Positions 23,475 to 32,951 of a stretch of 41,610 nucleotides of DNA are shown one piece after another. The stretch's first letter is position 1. Every line of letters begins with the position of its first letter. The DNA comes from JBFKMV01 sp041629655 (GTDB lineage: Bacteria; Acidobacteriota; Polarisedimenticolia; Polarisedimenticolales; Polarisedimenticolaceae): contig JBFKMV010000021.1 of the NCBI GenBank assembly GCA_041629655.1, positions 1 through 41,610 of the forward strand. Direction: 5' to 3'. Both the position numbers and the translations under genes were made by a program. Below the pieces are notes generated by a model. It saw nothing but the letters and a program-made list of their open reading frames with translations, was not told where the DNA came from and did not search any database.

Positions 23475-24479
23475 CTAGCGCGTCGCGTGGTACCCCGTGC
23501 GGGTGCGGACCTGGAAGCGGGGCTCCGGGGGAGTCTCGACCCGGATCTCGCGGAAGCTGCCGTCGGCCTGCCGGGCCGGGTAGTAGCCGAGCATGTACTG
23601 GAACCTCAGCTCGGTCTCCAGAAACACGATCGCTTCCTTGAGCTCGACCGGGTCGTTGACCGCGAACAGGTGGCCGCCGGTCTCCTCGGCCACGCGTCGC
23701 AGCACCTCGAGGTTGGTCGTCTCGGCCCGCCGGCTGAGCACCGACTCGGGGACCGACAGGAAGCCGATCGCATAGATCGGGACGTTGACCGTGCGGGCCA
23801 GCGCGACGGCGTCGTCCAGGTCGAGCCGGCTGGCGTTGTCGACGCCGTCGGTGATCAGCACGATCGCCTTGCGGCCCTTGATCTCCTCGCTGACCAGCCG
23901 GGGCGCGGCGGCCACGGCGTCGTGGAGCGCCGTCCGGCCGTACCCCTCCTGGACCTCGAGCCTGCGCCGAAACCGCACCCGGTCGTCGGTGAACTCGGTG
24001 ATCCAGGCCACCTGCTCGTCGGCGAAGCCGATCAGGGCGAAGCGGTCGTCCTGCCGGAGGTGGCGCAGGAAGAACCGGATCGCCTCCTTGGCGTGGGTCA
24101 GCTTGTCCAGCTGCCGCATGCTGCCGGACAGGTCGAGCAGGAACGCCAGCGAGATCGGGTCCTGGGCCTCGGAGGAGAAGTACCGGATCTCCTGGGGCAC
24201 CTGGTCCTCCCAGACCTTGAAATCCTCCCGCTCCAGACCCCGCACGATCCGGCCCTTGCGGTCGCGCACGGTGGTCGGCAGCAGGACCAGCCGGACGGTC
24301 TCGCTCTCGGTGAAATGGAGCTTGGCCAGCCGCTCCAGCGTGGCGTCGTCCACCTCGCCACGCCGGACCGACGCCGTGTCCGGGGCGCCGGCCGGGGGCC
24401 CCGCGACGGCGCCCGCCGACCCGAGCGCCAGCAGCGCGATCAGCGCGAGTCGTGATGCCCCGGCGTCGTGCTTCGTCAA
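23475..24479 (-). CDS. secreted VWA protein, acidobacterial VWFA-related type
   Basis: 334 residues. After the signal peptide (LALIALLALGSAGAVAG), residues ~45-110 hold the strand-rich lead LVLLPTTVRDRKGRIVRGL, REDFKVWEDQVPQEIRYFS, typical of the VWFA-related acidobacterial family. The VWA domain has the full MIDAS metal site: DLSGS, the Thr in GRTALHDAV, and ITDGVDN. The tail ends in FQYMLGYYPARQADGSFREI. The start is taken as TTG 24479, with GGGAGG seven bases ahead, rather than ATG 24536 which adds a charged stretch before the signal. VWA domains bind proteins through a metal ion; the ligand is unknown. This gene is the best lineage marker in the window. Confidence 0.9.
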   Translation of the reverse strand: MTKHDAGASRLALIALLALGSAGAVAGPPAGAPDTASVRRGEVDDATLERLAKLHFTESETVRLVLLPTTVRDRKGRIVRGLEREDFKVWEDQVPQEIRYFSSEAQDPISLAFLLDLSGSMRQLDKLTHAKEAIRFFLRHLRQDDRFALIGFADEQVAWITEFTDDRVRFRRRLEVQEGYGRTALHDAVAAAPRLVSEEIKGRKAIVLITDGVDNASRLDLDDAVALARTVNVPIYAIGFLSVPESVLSRRAETTNLEVLRRVAEETGGHLFAVNDPVELKEAIVFLETELRFQYMLGYYPARQADGSFREIRVETPPEPRFQVRTRTGYHATR

Positions 24480-24606
24480 CGGCCTGCCTCCCTGTTTTCT
24501 CCCGACCAATGTGCAATTTACAGGCCACGGAGTCAACGTCCGAGGACCCCTGCGGTGCGATGCAGCAAAAAACCCGCAACAACGTCCCCCGACGCGGCCG
24601 CTCGCC

Positions 24607-24635
24607 TTGACGGGAACCGCGGCATCTCATATATA
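24607..24635 (+). promoter_or_regulatory. strong promoter-like site before the barrel gene
   Basis: TTGACG (24607-24612), a 17-base spacer and TATATA (24630-24635). This is the best sigma70 match in the window. It leaves a leader of about 80 bases to the ATG at 24723, in a 243-bp region divergent from the VWA gene. Confidence 0.7.
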
Positions 24636-24722
24636 GGGTGCTCCCAAACGGGACCGGGGATTGGCATAGGGATCCGCCGCGGCGACCTTCGGGTCGGCGT
24701 ATCCGCTGGGGGGCTGTGACCG

Positions 24723-25943
24723 ATGACGCTCAAGCGATGGCTGGCAACCGCGCTCGCGGCGACCGTATTCGCATTCGCGGCCGTGACGGTGGCGGCGCAG
24801 GAACCGGACCCGACGGCGGTCCCGACCGACGACGCCGCGCAGAAGCCGGGCTTCTGGGGTAACGAGTTCGCGCTCTACATCGAGACGCAGACCGGCGCCG
24901 CGTCCTCCGACCCGGTCAGCACGACGATGTTCACGCTGGACAATCTCGGCTCGATCAGCTCCGTGACGCTCGAGGACCAGGAAGCCGCCCGGATCGCCGT
25001 CGGCTGGAAGCTCCCCGAGGGCCGGGGCAAGTTCCTGGTGGTCTGGGAGGGCCTCAAGGAGACCGAGTGGTCGTTCCGGGGGACCGGGCTGAAGCCGAAC
25101 CTGGCCGGCACCTCGCGCCAGGCCGGCGACCTCGTGACGTGGTGGAACGTGGAGATCAACGGCGGGACCCTGACTTCGCAGGCGCAGATCCCGACCTGGG
25201 TCGAGGACGAGGACGACGTCAACGAGAACTCGTTCCCGGACCCCGAGGAGATCCGGATCGAGGCCTCGCCGCTCGGCACCACCCGCTCGGTCGTGGAGAC
25301 CCTGGAGAACCAGGTCCAGACGCTGGACGCGATGTACACGCGGCCGTTCGGCGGCCGCTGGATCAACGCCGGCTGGGGCGTCGGCATGCGCTACTTCGTC
25401 TATGACGGCAACATGCCGGCGACCGCCTGGCTGCAGCCGGCGCGAATCCGCGAGGACACCGAGGGGTTCACCGACGGCGCCAACCTGCGGCTGCTCAACT
25501 TCAACCAGGCCACCACCGGGTTCGGCCCGGCCGGTTTCACCGAGTTGCGGCTCAACTTTTTCCGCGACCGCCTGACGTTGTACTGGATCGCGCGTGCGGC
25601 GTTCATCATCGCCGACGTGGAGACGGACACCGGCGATTTCTTCACCTACGTCCGCAACTCCTCGACCCAGACGATCACGCCGGTCGCGGCCCGCATCCAG
25701 GAGCTACGCAGCAAGGACATCTGGCAGACCGGCGCCGAGAGCGGCGTCCGCGTTCGCCTGGTCGACAACCTGGTCCTGCACCTGGGCTACTTCCTGAACT
25801 CGTACCAGGATGCGGTGCTGATCCCGTCGCGGATCTCGATTCCCGAGACCACGGCCCAGGCGCCGCAGGGCGTGACGGCGTTGTACCGTACGCGCGACAT
25901 CCGGGTCGACGGCTGGCGGGGCGGCTTCAGCTTCCAGTTTTGA
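24723..25943 (+). CDS. putative outer-membrane beta-barrel protein
   Basis: 406 residues with signal peptide (LAATVFAFAAVTVAAQE). The body has many alternating strands ending in aromatic residues (WINAGWGVGMRYFVYDGNMP, FTELRLNFFRDRLTLYWIARAAF, NLVLHLGYFLNSYQD), and the protein ends GGFSFQF with a C-terminal Phe, as Bam-dependent barrels do. An acidic stretch (EDEDDVNENSFPDPEE) may be a surface loop. I do not recognise a family. It has a strong own promoter and converges on aroA with 12 bases between stops. Confidence 0.75.
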   Translation: MTLKRWLATALAATVFAFAAVTVAAQEPDPTAVPTDDAAQKPGFWGNEFALYIETQTGAASSDPVSTTMFTLDNLGSISSVTLEDQEAARIAVGWKLPEGRGKFLVVWEGLKETEWSFRGTGLKPNLAGTSRQAGDLVTWWNVEINGGTLTSQAQIPTWVEDEDDVNENSFPDPEEIRIEASPLGTTRSVVETLENQVQTLDAMYTRPFGGRWINAGWGVGMRYFVYDGNMPATAWLQPARIREDTEGFTDGANLRLLNFNQATTGFGPAGFTELRLNFFRDRLTLYWIARAAFIIADVETDTGDFFTYVRNSSTQTITPVAARIQELRSKDIWQTGAESGVRVRLVDNLVLHLGYFLNSYQDAVLIPSRISIPETTAQAPQGVTALYRTRDIRVDGWRGGFSFQF

Positions 25944-25955
25944 GTCGAGCGCGGG

Positions 25956-27227
25956 CTAACGCTCCAGCCTGGCGAAGTCGGTCCAGAACGCCGGGTTGGA
26001 CTTGGCCACGCACGAGGCGTCGTCGATCGCGATCCCCGGCAGCGCGAGACCCGCGACGGCGAAGGCCATGGCGATGCGATGGTCTCCGGCCGTCGTGATC
26101 ACGCCGCCGTGAAGCCGGCCGGCCGGCGGGCCGATCGTCAGCGAGTCGGCGGCAGCCTCGGCCCCCCGGCCCAGCACGACCAGGTTGCGGGCCAGCACGT
26201 CGAGCCGGTCCGATTCCTTGAGCCGCAGGTGGGCCACGTTGTGAATGCGGCAGGGGCCGCGCGCGAACAACGCGAGCGCCGCCAGCGTCGGCACCAGGTC
26301 GGGACAGTCGCCGGCGTCGAGATCGAACGGAGCGATGCCGTCGCCGCCACGGACCCGGACCCAGTCCGGCCCGCGCTCGACCCGGCAGCCGACAGCCGTG
26401 AGGATCGTGGCGAGTCGCGCATCCGGCTGCGCGCTGTCGGCGCGCAACCGCTCGACCCGCACCACACCGCCCGCGATCGCGGCCGCGGCAAGGAAGTACG
26501 AAGCCGAGGAATGATCGCCCTCGACGGAATAGGCCGTGCCGCGGGTCGCCCCCTGCTCCACGACCCAGCGCCGCGGCTCCGGCCGCCGGATCCTCGCTCC
26601 GAAGGCGCGCAACACCTGCGCGGTCAGCTCGACGTAGGGCGTCGAAACGGCCCCCGGCCCGAGCCGCAGGTCGATCCCGCCCGCGAGGGCGCCGCCGAGC
26701 AGCAGCAACGCGCTGGCGAACTGGCTGCTCTGCCGGGCCTCGAGCGCCACGCGGCCGCCGCGTAGCGCGGCCCCGCCCGCCGTCACCGGCAGCCCGCCGT
26801 GCGCGCCTTCCGACCGGACGTCCGCGCCCAACGTCGCCAGCGCCCGGATCAGCTCGGCGTTCGGCCGCTCGCTCAACCGCGCCGCCCCGTCGAGCCGCGA
26901 AGGCTCCGCGCCCGCCGCCGCGACCGCGAGCAGGAACCGCATCGAGGTTCCGGACTCGCCGAGCTCCAGCCGTCCCCCGCCGGGAACCGCTCCCCCGCGG
27001 CCGACGACGGACCAGCGACCGGGTCCGGCGGTGACGTCGAAACCGAGCGCGCGCAAACCGTCGAGGGTGATCCGCGTATCGTCCGCGTCGAGCGGATCGT
27101 GGATCGCGCTCTCCCCCCGAGCCAGCGCGGCGGCCACGAGGGCCCGGTGCGTCACGCTCTTCGAGGCGGGCGCCCGCAGCGTGACGTCGAGGGGGCCGGG
27201 TGCCTGCTGGATCTGCCGCACGCCCAT
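25956..27227 (-). CDS. aroA: 3-phosphoshikimate 1-carboxyvinyltransferase (EPSP synthase)
   Basis: 423 residues. Motifs: APASKSVTHRALVAAALA (Lys of the phosphoenolpyruvate site), LGESGTSMRFLLAVA (a variant of the common GNAGTxxR), LRLKESDRLD, and TAGDHRIAMAFAVAGL near the end. It makes EPSP from shikimate-3-phosphate and phosphoenolpyruvate in aromatic amino acid synthesis, in the cytoplasm. No other aro gene is near. The start ATG 27227 has no ribosome site and lies close to a possible transcription start. It diverges from the TPR gene at 27301. Confidence 0.95.
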   Translation of the reverse strand: MGVRQIQQAPGPLDVTLRAPASKSVTHRALVAAALARGESAIHDPLDADDTRITLDGLRALGFDVTAGPGRWSVVGRGGAVPGGGRLELGESGTSMRFLLAVAAAGAEPSRLDGAARLSERPNAELIRALATLGADVRSEGAHGGLPVTAGGAALRGGRVALEARQSSQFASALLLLGGALAGGIDLRLGPGAVSTPYVELTAQVLRAFGARIRRPEPRRWVVEQGATRGTAYSVEGDHSSASYFLAAAAIAGGVVRVERLRADSAQPDARLATILTAVGCRVERGPDWVRVRGGDGIAPFDLDAGDCPDLVPTLAALALFARGPCRIHNVAHLRLKESDRLDVLARNLVVLGRGAEAAADSLTIGPPAGRLHGGVITTAGDHRIAMAFAVAGLALPGIAIDDASCVAKSNPAFWTDFARLER

Positions 27228-27240
27228 CGCGGGTTCAGTG

Positions 27241-27247
27241 TATTATG
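27241..27247. promoter_or_regulatory. overlapping -10-like hexamers on both strands
   Basis: TATTAT (27241-27246) on the plus strand and CATAAT (27242-27247) on the minus strand occupy the same seven bases between aroA and the TPR/CsgG-like gene. Neither has a clear -35 element. For aroA the leader would be about 8 bases; for the plus-strand gene about 48. Confidence 0.45.
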
Positions 27248-27300
27248 GAGTACCCGGCCAAGTTGAGCGTCGCAGACCGCTCGCCGCCGAAGAGGTCCGG

Positions 27301-28347
27301 ATGACGACGAAGCGAGCGATTCGCATAGCGCCGTGCCTGCTCGTCCTCGTGGTCTGCGCGACTCCCCTGCCGGGAACGTCCGCCGGGGGCGTCAAGGTCG
27401 GCCAGACGCTCGAGTTCGCCGCCGAGATGGCTCGCCGCGGCAACTGGCGCGAGGCGCGCTACCGCTGGGAGCAGGTCGCCCGCGAGCAGCCCGACAACCC
27501 CCGGGTGCTGAACAACCTGGCCGTGGCGTCCGAGGTCATCGGCGACAACGAGCTGGCGCGGACGTACTACCGGCAGGCGCTCGAGCTGTCCGGGAGCGAT
27601 CCGAGGATCCTGGAGAACGCGCGCCGCTTCGAGAGACTGCTGCGGATGACCGGCGCCGCGCCGGGGGCCGACGGCGAACCCGAGCCGGCGCTGCTGGCGA
27701 CCGACCGCGCCGGCCGCGGCTCGACCGCGGGGGGGAAACGGGTCCTGCGGGTGGCCGCGCGGTTCTCGCTGCCGGCACGGCTCGACCTGTCGAACTACAA
27801 GACGATCCTGGTGGCGAGCTTCCTGACCGAGGAGACCGAGCTGCTCGATACCAACCGCGAGCTGGCGCGGTTCCTGCGCGGCGAGTTCCACAAGCGCAGC
27901 GAGCTCCAGGTCCGCGACGTGTCGCCGCCACCGGCGATCCCCGAGCAAACCGTCCAGGACCTGCTGGCCAACGACGAATTCTGGAAGCACCTGGGGCGGG
28001 AATACGACGCCGACCTGATTGTTTCCGGGGTCGTGAAGTTCACCCGCGAGGATTTTTCGGGGTTTCAGGACGTCGACCGGCTCAGCCCGGTGACCGGCCA
28101 GAAGGTGCGCGAGACCAAGTTCGTCGAGCAGGAACAGTTCACCTACGACCTGGACCTGTTCTTCATGGACGGGGCCACGGGCGCCCTCGTGTTCCGCGAC
28201 CGGCTGCAGCGCAGCGCAGTCTACCCGGGGGGCTCCAACGATTCGCTGACGGCCTTTTACGGCCTGGCCGACTCGCTGGCCGCGGACGTGCTGGCCGTGG
28301 TCTCACCGCGGATCCGCGAAGACGTCCGGCTGGTTTTCTCCAGTTGA
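27301..28347 (+). CDS. exported TPR protein with CsgG/TolB-N-like domain
   Basis: 348 residues with a signal peptide (CLLVLVVCATPLPGTSAGG). Two or three TPR units follow (GNWREARYRWEQVAREQPDNP, NELARTYYRQALELSGSDP; ~35-110), a low-complexity linker and a C-terminal domain (~160-345). That domain begins with YKTILVASFLTEET and contains DADLIVSGVVKF and LFFMDGATGALVFRDRL, a pattern like the CsgG/LpoB/FlgT fold of envelope proteins. The family is not one I can name. ATG 27301 has AGAGG five bases ahead. It is followed after 24 bases by the large metalloprotease-barrel gene, so the two almost surely form a unit at the cell envelope. Confidence 0.8.
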   Translation: MTTKRAIRIAPCLLVLVVCATPLPGTSAGGVKVGQTLEFAAEMARRGNWREARYRWEQVAREQPDNPRVLNNLAVASEVIGDNELARTYYRQALELSGSDPRILENARRFERLLRMTGAAPGADGEPEPALLATDRAGRGSTAGGKRVLRVAARFSLPARLDLSNYKTILVASFLTEETELLDTNRELARFLRGEFHKRSELQVRDVSPPPAIPEQTVQDLLANDEFWKHLGREYDADLIVSGVVKFTREDFSGFQDVDRLSPVTGQKVRETKFVEQEQFTYDLDLFFMDGATGALVFRDRLQRSAVYPGGSNDSLTAFYGLADSLAADVLAVVSPRIREDVRLVFSS

Positions 28348-28371
28348 CCGACTGAGGGGCAGGAGTCTCCG

Positions 28372-31323
28372 ATGAGAGCGCAACTCCGAGCGGCGTTGTT
28401 CGCCGCGGTCGTCGCTTCGCTCGCCGTTTCGCCGGTGCTCGGGCAGTTCGGCAAGAACAAGGTGACCTACGACCGCTTCGACTGGAAGGTCTACAACTCG
28501 CCGCACTTCAACGTGCACTACTACGAGGCGGTGGAGCCGTTCCTGGAAGAGATCGTCTCCTACGCCGAGAGCGCCTATCTCAAGATCAGCAAGGACCTCG
28601 ATCACGAGCTGCGGTTCAAGGTCCCGCTGATCGTGTACAAGACCCACGCCGAGTTCGAGCAGACCAACATCACGCTGCAGGAGCTGCCCGAGGCCGTCGC
28701 GGCGTTCGCCGAGCCGGTGCAGTACCGGATGGTGCTGCCGATCGATCTGCCGCCGGACAAGCTGTACGCGCTGATCGCCCACGAGCTGACGCACATCTTC
28801 CAGTACTCGATCCTGTTCGAGGGAAACCTGGGCCGGGCCTTCCGCGCCAACCCCCCGTTGTGGTTCATGGAGGGCATGGCCTCCTACCTGGCCGACGACG
28901 AGACCACGCTCGACCAGATGGCGATCCGGGACGCGGTGGTCAACAACATCCTGCCGCCGATCCAGGCGCTGAACGTGCTGAGCTTCTTGACCTACCGGTA
29001 CGGGCACGCCGTGTTCGACTTCATCGAGCAGGAGCACGGGCTGGAGGGGATGCGCAGCTTCGTGTTCGAGTTCCGCAAGGTGCTGCTGACGAACAACCTC
29101 GACAAGGCCGTCCGCGAGGCCTTCGGCTACGACATCGGCGAGTTCAACCGCCGCTTCAACCGCTACCTGAGGAAGAAGTACTTCCCGGTGTTGCTGGAGA
29201 AGAAGTCTCCCGACGACTACGGTAAGGAGATCGGCATCAAGAAGCCGGGCGTGTTCACGTTCTCGCCGACGATCTCCCCCTCGGGCGAGCTGATCGCGGC
29301 GTTGTCGTCGCCGACGCGGCTGGAGCTGGACCTGGTCGTGCTGTCCGGCGAGGACGGCAAGAGCGTCAAGAATCTGACCGGCGGGTTCACCAACAAGTAT
29401 CAGAGCCTGGTCGCCGAGGCGTTCGAGGGCAAGCGCGACCTGTCCTGGTCGCCGGCCGGCGACCTGGTGGCCGTGTTCGCGAACCGCGAACGCCGCCGGC
29501 CGCTGCTGATCTTCAACGCGCTGTCGGGCAAGCTGGTGCGCGACATTCCGCTCCCGGGCATCTCGCAGTGCGCCAGCCCGACGTTCTCTCCCGACGGCAA
29601 GCGCGTGGCGTTCGAGGGCAATCGCGACGGCGTGGTCGATCTGTTCGAGGTCGAGCTGGAATCGCGCGAGGTCCGGAACCTGACCCAGGACGCGTTCTTT
29701 GACGCCAACCCGTGGTACGCGGCGGACGGCTCCTCGTTGCTGTACAACCGGCGCATCGGCGAGCACTGGAAGATCTTCTCCGTCGACCTCAGCGACCCCG
29801 CGCGGAAGACCCAGCTGACCTTCGGCACGACGAGCGACATCCAGCCGGCGTACTCGCGGGACGGCCAGCGGATCTACTTTTCCTCGGATCGCTCGCCGTA
29901 CGGCGTGTTCAACATCTACTCGCTGGATCTCGCGACCGGCGAGGTGGAGCAGTACACCGACGTCGTCGGCGGGTGTTTCGCGCCGGTCGAGCTGGCGCCG
30001 CGCGACGGCGAGCCGTTCATCGCCTTCACGACCTTCTTCGAGGGCACGTTCAAGCTGTACAAGATGCCGGTGGCCAAGGCCGAGCAGACCACGCCGGCCG
30101 AGGATCGGCTGGACAGCCCCGTCGAGGCCGAACCGTTCGAGCCGCCGCTGCAATTGACGGTCGACGAAGGGCAGAAGGCGCCCTACAAGGTGCGCTGGAG
30201 CCTCGAGGCGCCGGTGGTCACGGTCGGCGTGGCCGACGACGGCACGTTCCTGAGCAACACCGCCCTGCAGTTCAGCGACCTGCTCGGCGACCACCGGATC
30301 CAGATCATCGGTTCGAGCGTCTCGAACTTTTCCAACTTCAACGTGATGTACTTCAACCTGAAGAACCGGCACAACTGGGGTGCCCGGGCCTACGACTACC
30401 GCGACTTCTTCGTCGTCGACCAGTTCCAGCAGGACCGGATCCAGCGCACCACCGGCGTCGAGGCGTTCATCCAGTATCCGTTCAGCCGCTACTACCGCGT
30501 GGAGGGCTCGCTGGGCTTCCTCGACCGTTCGCAGGAGCTGTTCGTGGTGCAGGGCTTCCTGGTCACCTCGTTCGGCACGATCGACGAGCGGTTCGGGCTG
30601 GCGCAGATCGGGATCACCGGCGACACCACGCGCTACCAGAGCTTCGGACCGTTCCAGGGCAAGCGCTTCAACATCGGCGCCTGGTACGGCGCCCACGTCG
30701 GCGGCTCCACCGAATCGGGCGACATCCTGCAGTACAACCTGGATTTCCGCGGCTACAAGCAGGCCACCCGGCGCTCGGTGCTGGCCTGGCGGCTGTCGGC
30801 GATCTACAACGACGGCGACCGCGAGACGTTCTACCCGCTGGGCGGGATCAACCAGCTGCGCGGGTTCGACTTCCGCGACTTCGTCGGCTCACGGCTGTCG
30901 TGGAGCAACCTCGAGTTCAGGTTCCCGCTGGTCGATCAGCTCAACTTCCCGTTCCTCAGCCTGACCCAGATCCGGGGCTTCTTGTTCTTCGACGTCGGCG
31001 CCGCATGGTTCACCGACGACAGCTGGTGGGACCCCGAGCTGCGGGCGATCCGGACCGACCCGTTGACCGGCGAGACGATCCCGTTCAAGTTCTGGGACTC
31101 GGACAACGACCGGCTGCAAGACGGCCGCGCGTCCTACGGCTGGGGATTCCAGTTCCTGTTCCTGGGCGGGCTGCAGTTCAACTGGTCGTGGGCGCGCGTG
31201 ATGCCCTACACGCAGTTCGTGCCGGTGTTCGATCCGGCGACGAACATGTTCATCGAGATGCGGCCGGTCGAGATCGACGACAACGGGTTCCGCAGCGACT
31301 TCTACATCGTGTACGACTGGTAG
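28372..31323 (+). CDS. metalloprotease / TolB-like propeller / outer-membrane barrel fusion
   Basis: 983 residues with a signal peptide (LAVSPVLGQ). Part 1 (~30-270) is a gluzincin-like peptidase: LIAHELTHIFQYS (HExxH, ~142) and WFMEGMASYLADDE with the third ligand Glu, as in peptidase-MA proteins. Part 2 (~285-590) is a propeller with PD40/TolB-like blades: TFSPTISPSGELIAAL, PTFSPDGKRVAFEGNRDG, PAYSRDGQRIYFSSDRS. Part 3 (~630-983) is a surface-antigen/BamA-like barrel: FYPLGGINQLRGFDFRDF, WSNLEFRFPLVDQL, GFLFFDVGAAWF, ending FYIVYDW with an aromatic residue. So a protease and a propeller are tied to the outer membrane. They would sit in the periplasm if the topology is BamA-like. All zinc ligands are present. 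A GGAG ribosome site precedes the start. Similar architectures exist in uncharacterised proteins; function unknown. Confidence 0.88.
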   Translation: MRAQLRAALFAAVVASLAVSPVLGQFGKNKVTYDRFDWKVYNSPHFNVHYYEAVEPFLEEIVSYAESAYLKISKDLDHELRFKVPLIVYKTHAEFEQTNITLQELPEAVAAFAEPVQYRMVLPIDLPPDKLYALIAHELTHIFQYSILFEGNLGRAFRANPPLWFMEGMASYLADDETTLDQMAIRDAVVNNILPPIQALNVLSFLTYRYGHAVFDFIEQEHGLEGMRSFVFEFRKVLLTNNLDKAVREAFGYDIGEFNRRFNRYLRKKYFPVLLEKKSPDDYGKEIGIKKPGVFTFSPTISPSGELIAALSSPTRLELDLVVLSGEDGKSVKNLTGGFTNKYQSLVAEAFEGKRDLSWSPAGDLVAVFANRERRRPLLIFNALSGKLVRDIPLPGISQCASPTFSPDGKRVAFEGNRDGVVDLFEVELESREVRNLTQDAFFDANPWYAADGSSLLYNRRIGEHWKIFSVDLSDPARKTQLTFGTTSDIQPAYSRDGQRIYFSSDRSPYGVFNIYSLDLATGEVEQYTDVVGGCFAPVELAPRDGEPFIAFTTFFEGTFKLYKMPVAKAEQTTPAEDRLDSPVEAEPFEPPLQLTVDEGQKAPYKVRWSLEAPVVTVGVADDGTFLSNTALQFSDLLGDHRIQIIGSSVSNFSNFNVMYFNLKNRHNWGARAYDYRDFFVVDQFQQDRIQRTTGVEAFIQYPFSRYYRVEGSLGFLDRSQELFVVQGFLVTSFGTIDERFGLAQIGITGDTTRYQSFGPFQGKRFNIGAWYGAHVGGSTESGDILQYNLDFRGYKQATRRSVLAWRLSAIYNDGDRETFYPLGGINQLRGFDFRDFVGSRLSWSNLEFRFPLVDQLNFPFLSLTQIRGFLFFDVGAAWFTDDSWWDPELRAIRTDPLTGETIPFKFWDSDNDRLQDGRASYGWGFQFLFLGGLQFNWSWARVMPYTQFVPVFDPATNMFIEMRPVEIDDNGFRSDFYIVYDW

Positions 31324-31341
31324 CGGGCCGGTACCGGCGCT

Positions 31342-32258
31342 TCAGACCGTCCGGCGGACGGCGAAGAACGCGCCGGTCAGGCCGACCGTGACGCCGATCG
31401 CGACCAGCAACAGCGACAGCCCCGGCGTGATCGGGCGGGCGGCGACCAGGTCCACCAGCACGCTGCGCGTGAGCCGCTCGACCTCGTTGCCCGAGGTGGT
31501 GTACAGACGCACCAGCCGGCGCGCCAGCTCGACGCCGGCCAGGGCGGCGCCCGAAGCCAGCAGACCCTGCACCAGTCCGGCGACGAGGAACGGTCCGCGC
31601 ACGAAGGCCGGCGTGGCTCCGACCAGCAGCATGATGTCGATCTCGTCGCGCCGGGCGTGAACGGCCAGTCGCAACACGCTGGCCATCACGAACGCCACGG
31701 CGATGAACACCAGCAGCGCCAGCCCCGAGCCGCCCCAGCGGGCCACGTCGAGCATCGCGTCCAGGCGGTCCAGCCACTCGCGGTCGAAGCGCACCTCCTC
31801 CACCCCCGGCTGCCCGCTCGCCTTGCCGACGACGAGCCGGGCGGAGTCGCCGGCGTTGGGGCCGGCCTTCAGGAACACCTCCAACGAGGCCGGTAGCGGG
31901 TTCGAATCGAGCTCGGCGGTCAGCCCGGCCAGGTCGCCGAACGAGCTGCGGAAGCGGCGCAACGCCTCGTCCTTGGCCACGTACTCGACGCGGGCGACTC
32001 CCGGCGTGTCGGCGAGCTCTCCGGCCAGCCGTTCCCACGTGGCCGGGTCGATCTCGTCCTGGAGGAACACGTCCACACGCAGGTCGCCGCGCAGCCGCTC
32101 GACCCAGTTGCCGACGTTGGAGAGCATCAACAGCGCCAGGCCGGCGACGAACAGCGAGACCCCCAGCGTGGCCGTGGCCAGCAGGTTGACCCCGGGGCTG
32201 TGCCGGCATTCGTCCCAGGCGTCGGAGAAGAAGTAGGACAGGTGGCGCGTCGGGGGGC

Positions 32259-32262
<4 letters not shown>
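31342..32262 (-). CDS. ftsX: cell division protein FtsX
   Basis: 306 residues with four transmembrane segments: one near the N-terminus (LLATATLGVSLFVAGLALLM), then the periplasmic loop (~50-175, with LRVDVFLQDEIDPATW and VARVEYVAKDEALRRF), then three further helices around LALLVFIAVAFVMASVLRL, PFLVAGLVQGLLASGAALAG and LLLVAIGVTVGLTGAFFAV. FtsX with FtsE forms an ABC-type complex that activates peptidoglycan hydrolases at the septum. Start overlaps the ftsE stop (ATGA). It converges on the preceding gene with 18 bases between stops, where GCCGGTACCGGC is a small palindrome. Confidence 0.93.
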
Positions 32263-32927
<665 letters not shown>

Positions 32928-32951
32928 GCCGGGCGCGCATTCTATACGAAG

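Noticed and set aside
22504..24630. A 708-codon minus-strand frame joining the VWA region to the OmpA-family gene
   Set aside because: Its upstream part is Arg/Gly-rich shadow of the VWA gene in another frame; only the part from ATG 23160 is a real protein.
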